From an uncultured Chitinophagaceae bacterium (lineage in GTDB: Bacteria > Bacteroidota > Bacteroidia > Chitinophagales > Chitinophagaceae), in assembly GCA_937958995.1 (NCBI GenBank), contig CALGAP010000009.1:186001-250000 (forward strand): 64,000 nucleotides of DNA, in the 5' to 3' direction. Shown piece by piece: positions 7,049 to 17,109 of the stretch; the stretch's first letter is position 1, and every line of letters begins with the position of its first letter. The notes beneath the pieces are model-generated. The model was not told where the DNA came from. It searched no databases and saw only the letters and a list, made by a program, of their open reading frames with translations. The position numbers and the translations under genes are program-made.

Positions 7049-8488
7049 CTAGCTCATCCGCTTCACCAGCGCCCCCACAATCTTCACTCCTCTCTCCACT
7101 TTATCGTCCCACGGCGCGCCATAGCCCATTCTTAAATAATGACCAAACATGTCGGATGCTGAAAATATTCTGCCCGGCGCAATAGATACCTGGTATTTCA
7201 TCGCTTCCTGGTAAAGGCGGAAGGCGTTGATCTTTTTGTTGAGCTCGAGCCATAACACGAAGCCGCCCTGGGGGCGCGAGACTTTGGTGTCTTCGGGAAA
7301 ATATTCGAGAATGCCTTGAACGTAGCGCAGGTGATGTTTGTGCAGCACGCTGCGGAGTTTTTTCAGATGATATTCATAGCGGCCGATGCCCAGGAAATGC
7401 GCCATGGCTTGTTGAGTGATGGTGGTGCCCGCGAGCGTGTGCATCAGCTTCACGCGCTTAAGTTCTTCCGTAAAGCGTCCCGGTATTACCCAGCCGATAC
7501 GGTAGCCCGGCGCCAATGACTTGGAAACAGAACTGCAGTGCAGCACCCATCCCTCCTTATCAAAAGTCTTGCAGGTGCGCGGGCGGTGATCGCCGAAATA
7601 AAGATCACCGTAAATATCATCTTCAATCAAAGGAATGCGATGACGTGTGATCATATCCACCAGCGCTTTCTTGTTTTCATCGGGCATGCAGCTGCCAAGG
7701 GGATTATTGAAGTTGGGAATGAAAACGCAGGCTTTTAAAGATGAACTCCTGATGGCTTTCTCCAAATAATTCAGGTCTACACCCGTAAGGGGATCGGCGG
7801 GAACTTCCACCACTCTCAAACCCATGCTTTGAATTACCTGGAATATGCCGAAATACGTAGGACTCTCTATCGCCACCGTATCGCCCGGTTTGGTAACTGT
7901 GCGCAAACTCATGGCCAGCGCTTCCATACAACCAGCAGTGATCACTACATCGTCGGCACTGATTTTACCACCCCAGTTAAAGGCGAGCTTCGCCACCTGC
8001 TTGCGCAGTTCGGGATTGCCCTGGCGGTCTTCATAGTAAAGGCAACTGTGCTTTGAATGGCGAAAAGCATGCACCAGGGATTTATTGAGCTTGGCAGCGG
8101 GCAAAAATTCAATATCGGGGCCAGCTACTGAAAAATTGGTAATATCGCCGGCAGTAAGCGTTTTGTACACCGCGGCTATCATATCTTCCACACTAACGGT
8201 GTGGGCTACCTGCTCTGGTTCCTGCACGGCGGGCAGCGCGGGGAATCGCCTGGGGTTGAAACGCACATAATAACCGGATTTTGGCCTGGCCTCGATCAAA
8301 CCTTTTCCTTCGAGATAATAATATGCCTGGAAGGCAGTGCCCATACTGATGCCGTACTCTTCACTCAACATACGCACCGAAGGCAGCTTGTCGCCGATCT
8401 TCAGCGTTTCATCCTGGATCATTTTCTCCAATCCGCCTGCCACCTGCAGGTAAAGATGATCGCCGCCGGCGAGTTTATTTTTTGCCAT
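7049..8488 (-). CDS. MocR/GntR-type PLP-dependent transcriptional regulator
   Basis: A 479-residue fusion of an N-terminal GntR winged helix (about residues 10-75, LKIGDKLPSVRMLSEEYGIS then GTAFQAYYYLEGKGLIEARP) with an aminotransferase class I domain (about 115-475). The PLP lysine is in SSVSKSLAPGYRIGW. Such proteins sense amino acids or pyridoxal phosphate and act as transcription factors; the target here is unknown. An upstream start at 8509 would add seven residues but falls in a clear -7 box, so ATG 8488 is chosen. Confidence 0.9.
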   Translation of the reverse strand: MAKNKLAGGDHLYLQVAGGLEKMIQDETLKIGDKLPSVRMLSEEYGISMGTAFQAYYYLEGKGLIEARPKSGYYVRFNPRRFPALPAVQEPEQVAHTVSVEDMIAAVYKTLTAGDITNFSVAGPDIEFLPAAKLNKSLVHAFRHSKHSCLYYEDRQGNPELRKQVAKLAFNWGGKISADDVVITAGCMEALAMSLRTVTKPGDTVAIESPTYFGIFQVIQSMGLRVVEVPADPLTGVDLNYLEKAIRSSSLKACVFIPNFNNPLGSCMPDENKKALVDMITRHRIPLIEDDIYGDLYFGDHRPRTCKTFDKEGWVLHCSSVSKSLAPGYRIGWVIPGRFTEELKRVKLMHTLAGTTITQQAMAHFLGIGRYEYHLKKLRSVLHKHHLRYVQGILEYFPEDTKVSRPQGGFVLWLELNKKINAFRLYQEAMKYQVSIAPGRIFSASDMFGHYLRMGYGAPWDDKVERGVKIVGALVKRMS

Positions 8489-8506
8489 AAAAAAAACTGA
8501 TATAGG

Positions 8507-8514
8507 CAAAAATA
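8507..8514 (-). promoter_or_regulatory. Bacteroidota -7 promoter box before MocR gene
   Basis: On the minus strand the sequence reads TATTTTTG, an exact TAnnTTTG match, followed by CC. It lies 18 bp before ATG 8488, implying a leader of about a dozen bases. This placement excludes the upstream start at 8509. Confidence 0.6.
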
Positions 8515-8529
8515 CGGAAATGAAATCTG

Positions 8530-9213
8530 TTATAGTTCGAGCTTTTTTACCGTGCCATCAACATAACCGGCCAGCACGCTGCTGGTCATATTGATAAACA
8601 GGCCGGTCTCCACCACACCGGGAATAAGATGCAATTCCTGGTTGAGCAATGCCGCATTGGCAATTTTATTGAAATGGCAATTGAGAATATAATGACCATG
8701 GTCGGTGATGAACGCACTGCCATTTTTTTCGCGCAGCGTAACTTCTATTTTGTAGGTCTGCTCTATCTTGCGTTGTACGTGTTTGTAATTATAGGTGATT
8801 ACTTCCACCGGCAGGGGATATTTTCCTAACTGTTGCACCAGCTTGGTATGATCGGCAATGATCACCAGTTTGCGCGAAGCGCTGGCTACCAGTTTCTCCT
8901 GGAGCAATGCGCCGCCGCCTCCTTTTATGAGTTGTCCTTGCGGATCTATTTCATCGGCTCCATCAACGGTAATATCTATATGATCAACATCGTTGAGCGT
9001 TTTTACAGGGATGCCGTTTTCACGCGCCAGCTGTTCCACTTCTTTCGAGGTGGGAACGGCAGTGATGCGCAATCCTTTTTTTACCCGCTCAGCCAATGAT
9101 ATGGTAAACCAGTACGCGGTGCTGCCGGTGCCAAGACCTACCGTCATTCCTTCATGCACCAGCAGGCTGGCCTCTTGCCCTACTCGCTGTTTGATCTCGT
9201 TGGTAGACAACAT
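8530..9213 (-). CDS. rpiA: Ribose-5-phosphate isomerase A
   Basis: 227 residues with the RpiA signatures GLGTGSTAYWF (phosphate loop), DGADEID (catalytic aspartates), KGGGGALLQEK (catalytic glutamate and lysine) and GVVETGLF near the end. It interconverts ribose 5-phosphate and ribulose 5-phosphate in the non-oxidative pentose phosphate pathway. It starts 9 bp after the stop of the LacI gene on the same strand, so the two are probably co-transcribed. Confidence 0.96.
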   Translation of the reverse strand: MLSTNEIKQRVGQEASLLVHEGMTVGLGTGSTAYWFTISLAERVKKGLRITAVPTSKEVEQLARENGIPVKTLNDVDHIDITVDGADEIDPQGQLIKGGGGALLQEKLVASASRKLVIIADHTKLVQQLGKYPLPVEVITYNYKHVQRKIEQTYKIEVTLREKNGSAFITDHGHYILNCHFNKIANAALLNQELHLIPGVVETGLFINMTSSVLAGYVDGTVKKLEL

Positions 9214-9222
9214 CAGTGATTT

Positions 9223-10251
9223 TTATTTTTGAGAAGAATTGCGGATAAATAATTCAGTATCTAAAATACGTGTTTCAAATTCTGTGATAGGCCGCTTGCT
9301 TTCGATGATTTGAATCAGCAACTCTGTGGCCACCTGTCCCATTTCAAAGGCTGGCTGACGCACGGCCGATAGCGGCGGGTTGATCAGTTCGGCCAGGTTT
9401 GTATTTGAAAAACCAATCAACGCCATATCGTTGGGTATAATGATACCTTCCTTGCGCAAGGCGGTGATACAAGATATGGTGATGCGGTCGCTGGCAGTCA
9501 GTATCGCGTCCGGACGCGGCTTTAGTTTCAACAATCTGCCAACCGCTTCTTCAATTTCCGCGAAGATCATTCCTCCATGATAACAATACTGCACCAGTTT
9601 CTCGTCGAAAGGGATATTACTTTCTTCCAATGCTTTTTTATAACCGTCCAGTCTTTCTTTCGTAATACTTAAATGCGGCGAGTTGGTAACATGGGCAATG
9701 CGTTTGCATCCTTGTTTCGCCAGGTGCATAGTGGAATCGTAAGCCGCTTTGAAATTATTCGCGATTACCTTGTGTGTTACAATCTCGTCGGTGATGCGAT
9801 CGAAGAATACAACGGGCAATCCCTTGTCGTGCAATTGTTTTAGTTGCGTAAGATCAGTGGTCTCGTTACTAAGTGAAACCAGCAATCCATCTACCGAGCG
9901 TGAGGCCATGTGCTGAATAGTGACCGTTTCGCGTTCAAACGATTCATGTGTTTGCGAAATAATAACGTGGTAGCCGCGGTTATACGCAATGGATTCTATA
10001 CCATTGATGGCCTGCGAAAAAAAGTTGTTTGCAATCTCAGTTACCACCACACCAATGGAACGGCTTCTTCTTTCTTTTAAACTCAGCGCGATGGGATTGG
10101 GCCGGTAGTTGATCTTCTCCGCATATTCCAGCACCAGCTTCTTGGTTTCTGGACTAATCTCATAGCTACCGCGCAACGCACGCGATACAGTGGAGGTGGA
10201 GAGGCCCAGGGCTTTTGCGATATCTTTTATGGTAACGGTTTCGAATTTCAC
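9223..10251 (-). CDS. LacI family transcriptional regulator, likely controller of the pectin locus
   Basis: 342 residues. The N-terminal helix-turn-helix VTIKDIAKALGLSTSTVSRA and hinge RPNPIALSLKERRS are classic LacI, followed by a periplasmic-binding-like sensor domain with IGVVVTEIANNFFS, DGLLVSLSNE and the C-terminal subdomain PDAILTASDRITI. It is divergent from the susC gene. A PurR-like operator (10339-10354) lies in the shared region, and similar sites precede GH28 and eda, so it probably represses or activates pectin and galacturonate genes in response to a uronate intermediate (inference). rpiA follows it. Confidence 0.93.
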   Translation of the reverse strand: MKFETVTIKDIAKALGLSTSTVSRALRGSYEISPETKKLVLEYAEKINYRPNPIALSLKERRSRSIGVVVTEIANNFFSQAINGIESIAYNRGYHVIISQTHESFERETVTIQHMASRSVDGLLVSLSNETTDLTQLKQLHDKGLPVVFFDRITDEIVTHKVIANNFKAAYDSTMHLAKQGCKRIAHVTNSPHLSITKERLDGYKKALEESNIPFDEKLVQYCYHGGMIFAEIEEAVGRLLKLKPRPDAILTASDRITISCITALRKEGIIIPNDMALIGFSNTNLAELINPPLSAVRQPAFEMGQVATELLIQIIESKRPITEFETRILDTELFIRNSSQK

Positions 10252-10338
10252 GACATACTGCTAACGATGGATAAATGTAGCCAATAATTTCATAACACTT
10301 TCTAAACGGTTGATTAGCTGCATTTCCGGACATCGTTG

Positions 10339-10354
10339 CCGGGAACGATTGCGT
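10339..10354 (+). promoter_or_regulatory. Candidate LacI-family operator 1 (upstream of susC)
   Basis: CCGGGAACGATTGCGT is centred on a CpG, as PurR/LacI-type operators are, and shares CGGnAACGnTTGCGT with the sites at 21352 and 30923. It also lies within a perfect dyad, ATCGTT (10332-10337) and AACGAT (10344-10349). It sits about 120 bp before the susC ATG and 90 bp before the LacI gene, so it could serve both. Confidence 0.6.
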
Positions 10355-10475
10355 AGAAAAAGGCATGTGCAGCGGGCAAATTTTAGCAAATATCTTATTA
10401 GAATTGACTCCGAATATAACGGGTGATAGTTGCCAACTGCCCGATTTTTTGACTGCTGCTTTCAAAACTTGCTAT

Positions 10476-13400
10476 ATGAACAGACTAACGCTTGTGGGTG
10501 TGCTATTACTATTTTTTTCCGGAAAGCTGTTTGCCCAGAACGGCGTCATTTCCGGTAAAATCCTCGATGAACGAGGCTCCCCGCTTTCTTCCGTCAACAT
10601 TACCATCAAGAATGCCAGCGGTGGCGTTCAAACCAATGAACAGGGTGAATTCCGTTTGCCGGTTACCGGCGCCGGACCTTTCACGCTGGTGATCAGCGCA
10701 GCCGGTTATAAAACGCAGGAGGTGACTGCGCAGCCAGGCGGCACTGTAAACCTGGCGATGGAAGTATCTACCACCAATCTCGACGACGTGGTGGTAGTAG
10801 GTTACCAGACCATGCGCAGAAGAGACCTCACCAGTTCGGTTTCTTCGGTAAGCGCGCGCGATCTCAAAGACATTCCGATCAACTCCGCTGCCGAAGCCAT
10901 TGCAGGCCGCCTGGCGGGTGTGCAGATCATTAAATCGGAAGGCTCGCCCGACGCATCGGCAGTGATCAGGGTGCGCGGAGGCGGTTCGATTACACAAGAC
11001 AACTCTCCATTATTTATTGTAGATGGCATACAGGTTGAAAATGCTTTATCAGTATTAGCGCCGCAGGATATTGAAAGTATTGATGTGTTGAAAGATGCGT
11101 CGGCCACTGCTATTTATGGTGCGCGTGGCGCCAACGGTGTGGTGATCATTACTACCAAAGGCGGCCGCGACATGAAGACGCAGGTAAATTACAACGGGCT
11201 GATAGGTTTCAGAAAACTGGCCAACAAGCTTGAAGTGATGAATCCCTACGAGTTCGTGATCTATCAATACGAAAGAACACGCGGTGGCCAGCAAGACAGG
11301 GATAATTTCCTGAATACTTACGGTCACTGGGAAGATCTTGAACTGTATAAGAAAGCTCCGTTTGTTGACTGGCAGGAAGAAATGTTTGGCCGTCGCGCAC
11401 TGATGCAAACGCACAACGTGAGCGTGGTGGGTGGTAATGCCAATACCAAATTCAACCTGAGCGTCACCGCCAACAAAGAAGAAGGCGTGATGCGGCTCTC
11501 TGACTTCGACCGCAAGCTGATCAATTTCCGTTTCGATCACAACGTAAATAAGAAACTGAAAGTGGGACTGGCTGTGCGTTACAACAATACCGTGGTGAAT
11601 GGCGCCGGCACTGCCAACGAAGGTTCCAGCGCTACCAACCGCCTGCGTCATAGTGTGAAGTTTCGTCCGCTGCTGATGGCCAACCAGGACCTGCTGGATT
11701 ATGACCCTGACTATGCTCTGCAGACAAATGCCAACAGCCTGGCGCTCGTGAACCCGATATTGCTGAACGAAGCGGAGTATCGCCGCAATTATAACAGTAC
11801 GGCCAATTTCAGTGGCTACTTCGATTACACTATCAACAAATACCTTTCATTACGCAGCACCTTAGGTTTCGACCTTACCAACAACAGGCGCAATGCTTTC
11901 AACGATACCATTACATCCGTTGCCAAGCAGAATGCCAATATGCCCACAGCGTCCATTCATACTTTCAACAGGCAGATACTGAACAATTCAAACGTGCTCA
12001 CTTTTACCATGAAAAGGTCGGGCAGCAACTTCACCAAACGCCACGAACTGGATGTGTTGGTGGGACAGGAATTGTATGAAGATAAAGACCGTAACTACCT
12101 GATAGAAACACGCTATTTTCCTGTTGGCATTACAGCACAAGCCGCTTTGGGTAATATGCGTCTCGGCAGCGCGCCGGCAGGAAGCGTGCAGCCACCGCCG
12201 ACTTCTGAAGAAGTGACCAGGAGACTGTTTTCCTTTTTTGGTCGTGTAAACTATTCTTTTGACAAACGCTTTACCGCCACCTTCTCGCTGCGCGCCGATG
12301 GCTCTTCGAAATTCTCGGAAGATAACCGCTGGGGATATTTCCCGTCTGGCGCCATTGCATGGACCATCTCGGAAGAAAAATTTATGCAGGATCTGTTGCC
12401 TGCCATCAGCTTCCTGAAACTGCGGGCCAGTTATGGCGAGGCGGGCAATAACCGCATCGGCGACTTCCTGTACCTCTCACAATTCAAAGCAGAAGCGTTT
12501 TACAGCATCGGAGATCAACTGATCACAGTATTTAATCCTGATGAACTGGCCAATGCCAACCTGAAATGGGAAACCACCATCTCGCGCAATCTGGGTTTGG
12601 ATATGGGCTTTTTGAATAACCGCCTGCAACTGACCGTGGACGCTTACTACAACTCGACCCGCGACCTGCTGGTGAAAGTGCCCGTGCCCACCAGTTCTGG
12701 TTATGTAGAGCAGATACAAAATGTAGGCGCCACCAGCAACAAGGGTGTGGAATTTCAGTTGAACGCAACGCCGGTACTTACCCGCAACTTCGACTGGAGA
12801 GCCAATTTCAATATCTCTTTTAACAGGAATAAAATTGAATCCATCAATGCTTACCAGAGTGCTTTTCTTTTCCGCTCAGGCTGGGCAGGCAGCAATGTGC
12901 CGCACGATTATATCGTGAAAGTGGGCGAGCAGGTGGGCACCATCTGGGGATTTGTGTATGATGGATGGTACACAATCGACGACTTCGATTTCGACGGCAC
13001 TACTTATACTTTGAAGACCGGCATTGCCAATAATTCGGGTATCATCGCTACCGACCCGCAGCCCGGTGTGTTGAAATTTAAAGATATCAGCGGCCCGGAT
13101 GGCAAACCCGATGGCGTGATCAATGATTACGACCGCACTATTATCGGCAGAACGCAACCGAAATTTTTCGGCGGTCTTAACCAGCAGTTCAGGTATAAGA
13201 ATTTCGACCTGAGCGTGTTCATCAACTTCCAGGTAGGTAACGATGTGTACAATGCCAACAAGCTCGAGTTTGCCAGCGGTTATACCATCAATTCCAACCT
13301 GCTGGCCCTTATGAACGACCGCTGGCGCACCATCAACGACCAGGGTGAAGTGGTGGTTGATCCAGCCGAATTGGCTGCGCTGAACCGCAATGCCAAAGAG

Positions 13401-13703
13401 CCGCAGCCTTTACGCAGCGCCGGCGCCTTCCATGTACATAGCTGGGCAATAGAAGATGGTTCGTTCATGCGTATTAACAACGTGACGCTGGGTTACTCGC
13501 TGCCGCAAAACCTGACACGCAAATTGAAGATTAACAGTTTCCGCATATATGCCACCGTTAACAACCTGTATGTGCTGACCAACTATTCAGGTTATGATCC
13601 GGAAGTGAACACCAGGCGCAGCAGCCCGCTCACTCCGGGGGTGGATTACTCGGCTTACCCGCGTAGCCGGGCCTATATCGTTGGATTAAACCTGTCTTTA
13701 TAA
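10476..13703 (+). CDS. SusC/RagA-type TonB-linked outer-membrane transporter
   Basis: From ATG 10476 the product is 1,075 residues: signal peptide (about 1-21, ending LFAQ), carboxypeptidase-regulatory-like domain (NGVISGKILDERGSPLSSVN onward, to about 100), a TonB-box region (DDVVVVGYQTMRRRDLTSSV), the SusC-type plug (PLFIVDGIQVENALSVLAPQ, then SIDVLKDASATAIYGARGAN) and a long C-terminal beta barrel ending in LSL. It forms with the SusD lipoprotein an outer-membrane importer of oligosaccharides, here presumably pectic oligogalacturonides. An upstream in-frame GTG at 10365 would add 37 residues before the signal peptide and is rejected. No anti-sigma or ECF sigma gene lies beside it; LacI-type control is more likely. 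Confidence 0.95.
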   Translation: MNRLTLVGVLLLFFSGKLFAQNGVISGKILDERGSPLSSVNITIKNASGGVQTNEQGEFRLPVTGAGPFTLVISAAGYKTQEVTAQPGGTVNLAMEVSTTNLDDVVVVGYQTMRRRDLTSSVSSVSARDLKDIPINSAAEAIAGRLAGVQIIKSEGSPDASAVIRVRGGGSITQDNSPLFIVDGIQVENALSVLAPQDIESIDVLKDASATAIYGARGANGVVIITTKGGRDMKTQVNYNGLIGFRKLANKLEVMNPYEFVIYQYERTRGGQQDRDNFLNTYGHWEDLELYKKAPFVDWQEEMFGRRALMQTHNVSVVGGNANTKFNLSVTANKEEGVMRLSDFDRKLINFRFDHNVNKKLKVGLAVRYNNTVVNGAGTANEGSSATNRLRHSVKFRPLLMANQDLLDYDPDYALQTNANSLALVNPILLNEAEYRRNYNSTANFSGYFDYTINKYLSLRSTLGFDLTNNRRNAFNDTITSVAKQNANMPTASIHTFNRQILNNSNVLTFTMKRSGSNFTKRHELDVLVGQELYEDKDRNYLIETRYFPVGITAQAALGNMRLGSAPAGSVQPPPTSEEVTRRLFSFFGRVNYSFDKRFTATFSLRADGSSKFSEDNRWGYFPSGAIAWTISEEKFMQDLLPAISFLKLRASYGEAGNNRIGDFLYLSQFKAEAFYSIGDQLITVFNPDELANANLKWETTISRNLGLDMGFLNNRLQLTVDAYYNSTRDLLVKVPVPTSSGYVEQIQNVGATSNKGVEFQLNATPVLTRNFDWRANFNISFNRNKIESINAYQSAFLFRSGWAGSNVPHDYIVKVGEQVGTIWGFVYDGWYTIDDFDFDGTTYTLKTGIANNSGIIATDPQPGVLKFKDISGPDGKPDGVINDYDRTIIGRTQPKFFGGLNQQFRYKNFDLSVFINFQVGNDVYNANKLEFASGYTINSNLLALMNDRWRTINDQGEVVVDPAELAALNRNAKEPQPLRSAGAFHVHSWAIEDGSFMRINNVTLGYSLPQNLTRKLKINSFRIYATVNNLYVLTNYSGYDPEVNTRRSSPLTPGVDYSAYPRSRAYIVGLNLSL

Positions 13704-13721
13704 ACTTCAAAAAAGGCAATT

Positions 13722-15482
13722 ATGAAATTAACGACATATATAAAGGGAACAGTGATCATTGCAGCAGTGACCTTATCTGTTTCATCCTGTAAAAAATATT
13801 TGAACGTAGAACCGGTTTCCTCGTTCGGTCCCGAATATATTTTCAGCAATGTGGCCAACGCCACCAATGCAGTGCTCGGCGCATATGCCTGCCTGGGCGG
13901 CGACCAGGGTTATGGCATTCGCTTAAGCATGTATTATCCATACGATAATGATGAAATGATGGGGCAGGGTGGCGCCTCCGGTGATAATGAAAGAAGAGAT
14001 ATCGCGCGCTTTGCCGTAACGCCGAGCAACACGCAATTGCCGGGACCTTTTAACCAGTTGTACCGTGGCATTGAAAGAGCCAATATCTGCATCTACGAGA
14101 TTCCGCGCATGAATGCCTACAACAATGGCAGTGAAGCGGAGAAGGCAGAGCTGAGGCGTTTGCATGGCGAGGCGCTCACACTGCGCGCCCAGTTTTATTT
14201 TGAACTGATCCGCAACTGGGGCGATGTGCCTGCACAATTCAATCCATCCAGTCTTGAAACTGATCTGTTTAAACCCAAGACTGACCGTGATTCTATTTAC
14301 AACGTATTGCTCGACGACCTGGCGACGGCTGCAACGCTCTTGCCCTGGCGCACACAGCAAAACACCACCAACGAGCGCATCACACAAGGCGCTGCAAGAG
14401 CTTTGCGCGCGCGCATCGCTTTGTTCCGCGGCGGCTATTCACTGCGCAAGAACAAGCAAATGGAACGTCGCCCCGATTACAAAGATTTCTACCAGATTGC
14501 CCGCGATGAATGCTGGACAATCATGAATCAAAACGGCGAACACAAACTTAATCCCAGCTTTGAAGCGGTTTTCAAAGATGCATTGGGGGCTCACAAAGAA
14601 GAACCCAATGGTGAAATAATATGGGAAGTAGGTATGGCCGGAGGCAGCACGCAGTTTGGAGATAGCAAGCTGGGTTACTACAACGGGCCGCGTTATAATA
14701 ATACAGGCAACTCGGCACTCACCGTTTTGCCCACTACCTTCTACGCATTCGATTCAATGGACACCCGCCGCGATGTGACCTGCGTGACTTACAATATCAA
14801 TGCAGACTTCACATTGGTGGCGCGCAACCTGCAGACTATGGTTGATGGTAAGTTCCGCCGCGACTGGAACCCTGTTACCGCATCGCAGGCGCAATACTTC
14901 GGCACCAATTGGCCCATCATCAGGTATTCGGATGTGCTGCTGATGTTTGCGGAAGCAGAGAATGAACTGAATAATGGTCCGACCGCTGCTGCCAAAGCAG
15001 CTTTTGAGCAGGTTCGCCTGCGCGCTTTTGGTGGCAATGCTTCGCTTATCGGCACTACTCCTTCAGATTACAATGGTTTCTTTGAAGCCATTGTGAAAGA
15101 AAGAATGCTGGAGTTTTGCGGCGAAGGTATTCGCAAGTATGATCTTATTCGCTGGAACCGCTTAAAGACAAACCTCGACGCGGTGAAAGAAGAACTGTTG
15201 AAGATGAGCAGGAGAGAAGCGCCTTATGACAATCTTCCTACTACCATGTATTATAAAACGGGTATGACTACCATGCAATATGCCAACTCGTTCTATAAGC
15301 CGACTCCTTCCGGCGGCGCGCCCGCGGGTTATGCCTCCATGTCGTGGGTGGGAAGTGGAATAGAAACAACGATTGTCGCTTACCTGGGCTCGCATTTCGA
15401 AGCGGGCAAGAGCGAACTGCTGCCCTTGCCGCAGGGTTCCATTGATGCCAACCCGAAACTGACCCAGGACTATGGTTATTGA
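13722..15482 (+). CDS. SusD/RagB-type surface glycan-binding lipoprotein
   Basis: 586 residues with a lipoprotein signal (lipobox LSVSSC, Cys at about 23, followed by KKYLNVEPVSSF). TPR-like SusD regions follow: ATNAVLGAYACLGG, LHGEALTLRAQFYFELIRNW and RYSDVLLMFAEAENEL, with the C-terminal segment IVKERMLEFCGEGIRKYDLI typical of the family. It should cap the SusC barrel and bind the substrate at the cell surface. It starts 18 bp after susC. Confidence 0.95.
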   Translation: MKLTTYIKGTVIIAAVTLSVSSCKKYLNVEPVSSFGPEYIFSNVANATNAVLGAYACLGGDQGYGIRLSMYYPYDNDEMMGQGGASGDNERRDIARFAVTPSNTQLPGPFNQLYRGIERANICIYEIPRMNAYNNGSEAEKAELRRLHGEALTLRAQFYFELIRNWGDVPAQFNPSSLETDLFKPKTDRDSIYNVLLDDLATAATLLPWRTQQNTTNERITQGAARALRARIALFRGGYSLRKNKQMERRPDYKDFYQIARDECWTIMNQNGEHKLNPSFEAVFKDALGAHKEEPNGEIIWEVGMAGGSTQFGDSKLGYYNGPRYNNTGNSALTVLPTTFYAFDSMDTRRDVTCVTYNINADFTLVARNLQTMVDGKFRRDWNPVTASQAQYFGTNWPIIRYSDVLLMFAEAENELNNGPTAAAKAAFEQVRLRAFGGNASLIGTTPSDYNGFFEAIVKERMLEFCGEGIRKYDLIRWNRLKTNLDAVKEELLKMSRREAPYDNLPTTMYYKTGMTTMQYANSFYKPTPSGGAPAGYASMSWVGSGIETTIVAYLGSHFEAGKSELLPLPQGSIDANPKLTQDYGY

Positions 15483-15502
15483 TTAAACTAATACGAAGAA
15501 AA

Positions 15503-17092
15503 ATGAAACTTACTATAAATAAATTGCTCATCAAATGGCTGCTGGTTGCCATCATTGTAACTGGCTTAGCCTGCGAAAAGAAAAGCGAGCTGGGAACCTT
15601 CATCCCTGATCGGATGTTCAAACCCGCGGAGTTGAAAGTTGAAACAACAGATAAGGATGCCATCATCAGCTGGAGCCGTTCGCTTTTTTCTGAAGGGACA
15701 GGTGCTACCTACACTATTGAAATTTCAACCGACTCACTGTTTGGCGGCACTCCACATATCAGCGCTGTTGTGGATTCGTTGCGTTATATCATCACCGAGC
15801 AGGATGTGATTTTGGGCATGAAATATTTTGCCCGTGTGCGTGCCAACGCCACTGCCAATTCCGCGGCATCTAACTGGATAAGCAGCAGCTCATTCTCCAT
15901 CAACGGAGAAAAATTACTGCTGCCCATCGATCCCGCCGATCTCACCATGAACAGCGTTGTGTTGAAGTGGAAGATCGGCAACGTGACACACATTATGCTG
16001 AATGGTGTTCGCTACGATATTACTCCTGGTGAAGCAGCGGCTGGTGAAAAATCTATTACAGGCCTTACGCCTAAAACAGATTATGTAGCCGAGTTGTACG
16101 AGGATATTATTTTCCGCGGCTCGCAATCGTTCAGAACACCTGCCAATGTGCCCAGTGGTCCGCTGGTGATACAGGTGGGTCCTACTGATTCACTGGGCGC
16201 GCTGCTGAAGAATGCAGTGGATGGTAACATATTCGTATTGCTCGAAGGCACCGAGCACTATTATGACGATTTGATTCAATTGCCCGAGGGAGTATCCATC
16301 ACCATTTTCGGCGAAGATGCACCCAATAAGCCGGTGATCGCTTTCAACGGCATCAATCTGCCTGCCAATGCTGGTACAATTACTTTTGAAAATGTTGAGC
16401 TTACCGGTTACCAGCACAACGATCCCACCAAGACAAAACGCAATTATATTTTCAACCAAAGTACGGCCAGCAATACCGACCAGATCATTTTTGAAAATTG
16501 CGTGATCAGGAATTTCACCAACACGCCGTTCAGGTTGCAAGGCAGTAACGCCATCACGGTGAACAAGCTCGTATTTAACCGTTGCATTGTGTACGACTGC
16601 GGCGATAACGGATCGAATGGTACTTATGCATTTATCCATACCAATGTGGCTAACGGTAAGGTGAATAATATTGAAATCACCAACAGCACTTTGTCGAAGA
16701 TTGGCTACAGCATCATTCTCCACAACGCGGCACCTTCGCAGTCGGTGCTGATCGAAAACTGCACCTTCGATAATGTCGTGGGCAATGGAAGATACGTGGT
16801 GGATTACAACGCGCAGTCTGCGGGAAGCTTTGTGGTGAGAAATTGCATTTTCGGTAAAACATTGTCTCCGGCAGAATCGGCCCGCGGCATTCGCGCAGGG
16901 TCTGCTTATACTGCTGAAAACAATTATAAAACCGCAGATGCGATCTTCGCAGGCAATGCCATCACCGACATTATAAGCTATGCGGGAAATTCAACGGCAT
17001 TGTTTGCCAATCCTGCAGAGGGTGATTTCACCATAATAGACAACAGTTTTGTCGGTAAATCAACCGCTGGCGACCCGCGCTGGCGCCCATAG
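15503..17092 (+). CDS. Surface lipoprotein with FnIII-like and beta-helix (DUF4957/DUF5123-like) regions
   Basis: 529 residues from ATG 15503, chosen over 15479 because it starts the lipoprotein signal; lipobox VTGLAC places the Cys near residue 24. Residues about 45-215 look like two FnIII-type modules (AIISWSRSLFSEG, then VLKWKIGNVTHIMLNGVRYD). The rest is a parallel beta-helix with repeated ITFENVELTG, IIFENCVIRN and VLIENCTFDN rungs, as in DUF4957/DUF5123 proteins of pectin loci. No lyase catalytic residues could be assigned, so it may be a surface pectin-binding protein rather than an enzyme. It follows susD by 20 bp and precedes the pectate lyase. Confidence 0.82.
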   Translation: MKLTINKLLIKWLLVAIIVTGLACEKKSELGTFIPDRMFKPAELKVETTDKDAIISWSRSLFSEGTGATYTIEISTDSLFGGTPHISAVVDSLRYIITEQDVILGMKYFARVRANATANSAASNWISSSSFSINGEKLLLPIDPADLTMNSVVLKWKIGNVTHIMLNGVRYDITPGEAAAGEKSITGLTPKTDYVAELYEDIIFRGSQSFRTPANVPSGPLVIQVGPTDSLGALLKNAVDGNIFVLLEGTEHYYDDLIQLPEGVSITIFGEDAPNKPVIAFNGINLPANAGTITFENVELTGYQHNDPTKTKRNYIFNQSTASNTDQIIFENCVIRNFTNTPFRLQGSNAITVNKLVFNRCIVYDCGDNGSNGTYAFIHTNVANGKVNNIEITNSTLSKIGYSIILHNAAPSQSVLIENCTFDNVVGNGRYVVDYNAQSAGSFVVRNCIFGKTLSPAESARGIRAGSAYTAENNYKTADAIFAGNAITDIISYAGNSTALFANPAEGDFTIIDNSFVGKSTAGDPRWRP

Positions 17093-17109
17093 TTTAAAAT
17101 AAAGTGTTG

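Noticed and set aside
15503..17092. Catalytic polysaccharide lyase (chondroitinase-B-like) assignment for the beta-helix lipoprotein
   Set aside because: No conserved Lys/Arg catalytic pair could be recognised; a binding or structural role fits equally well.
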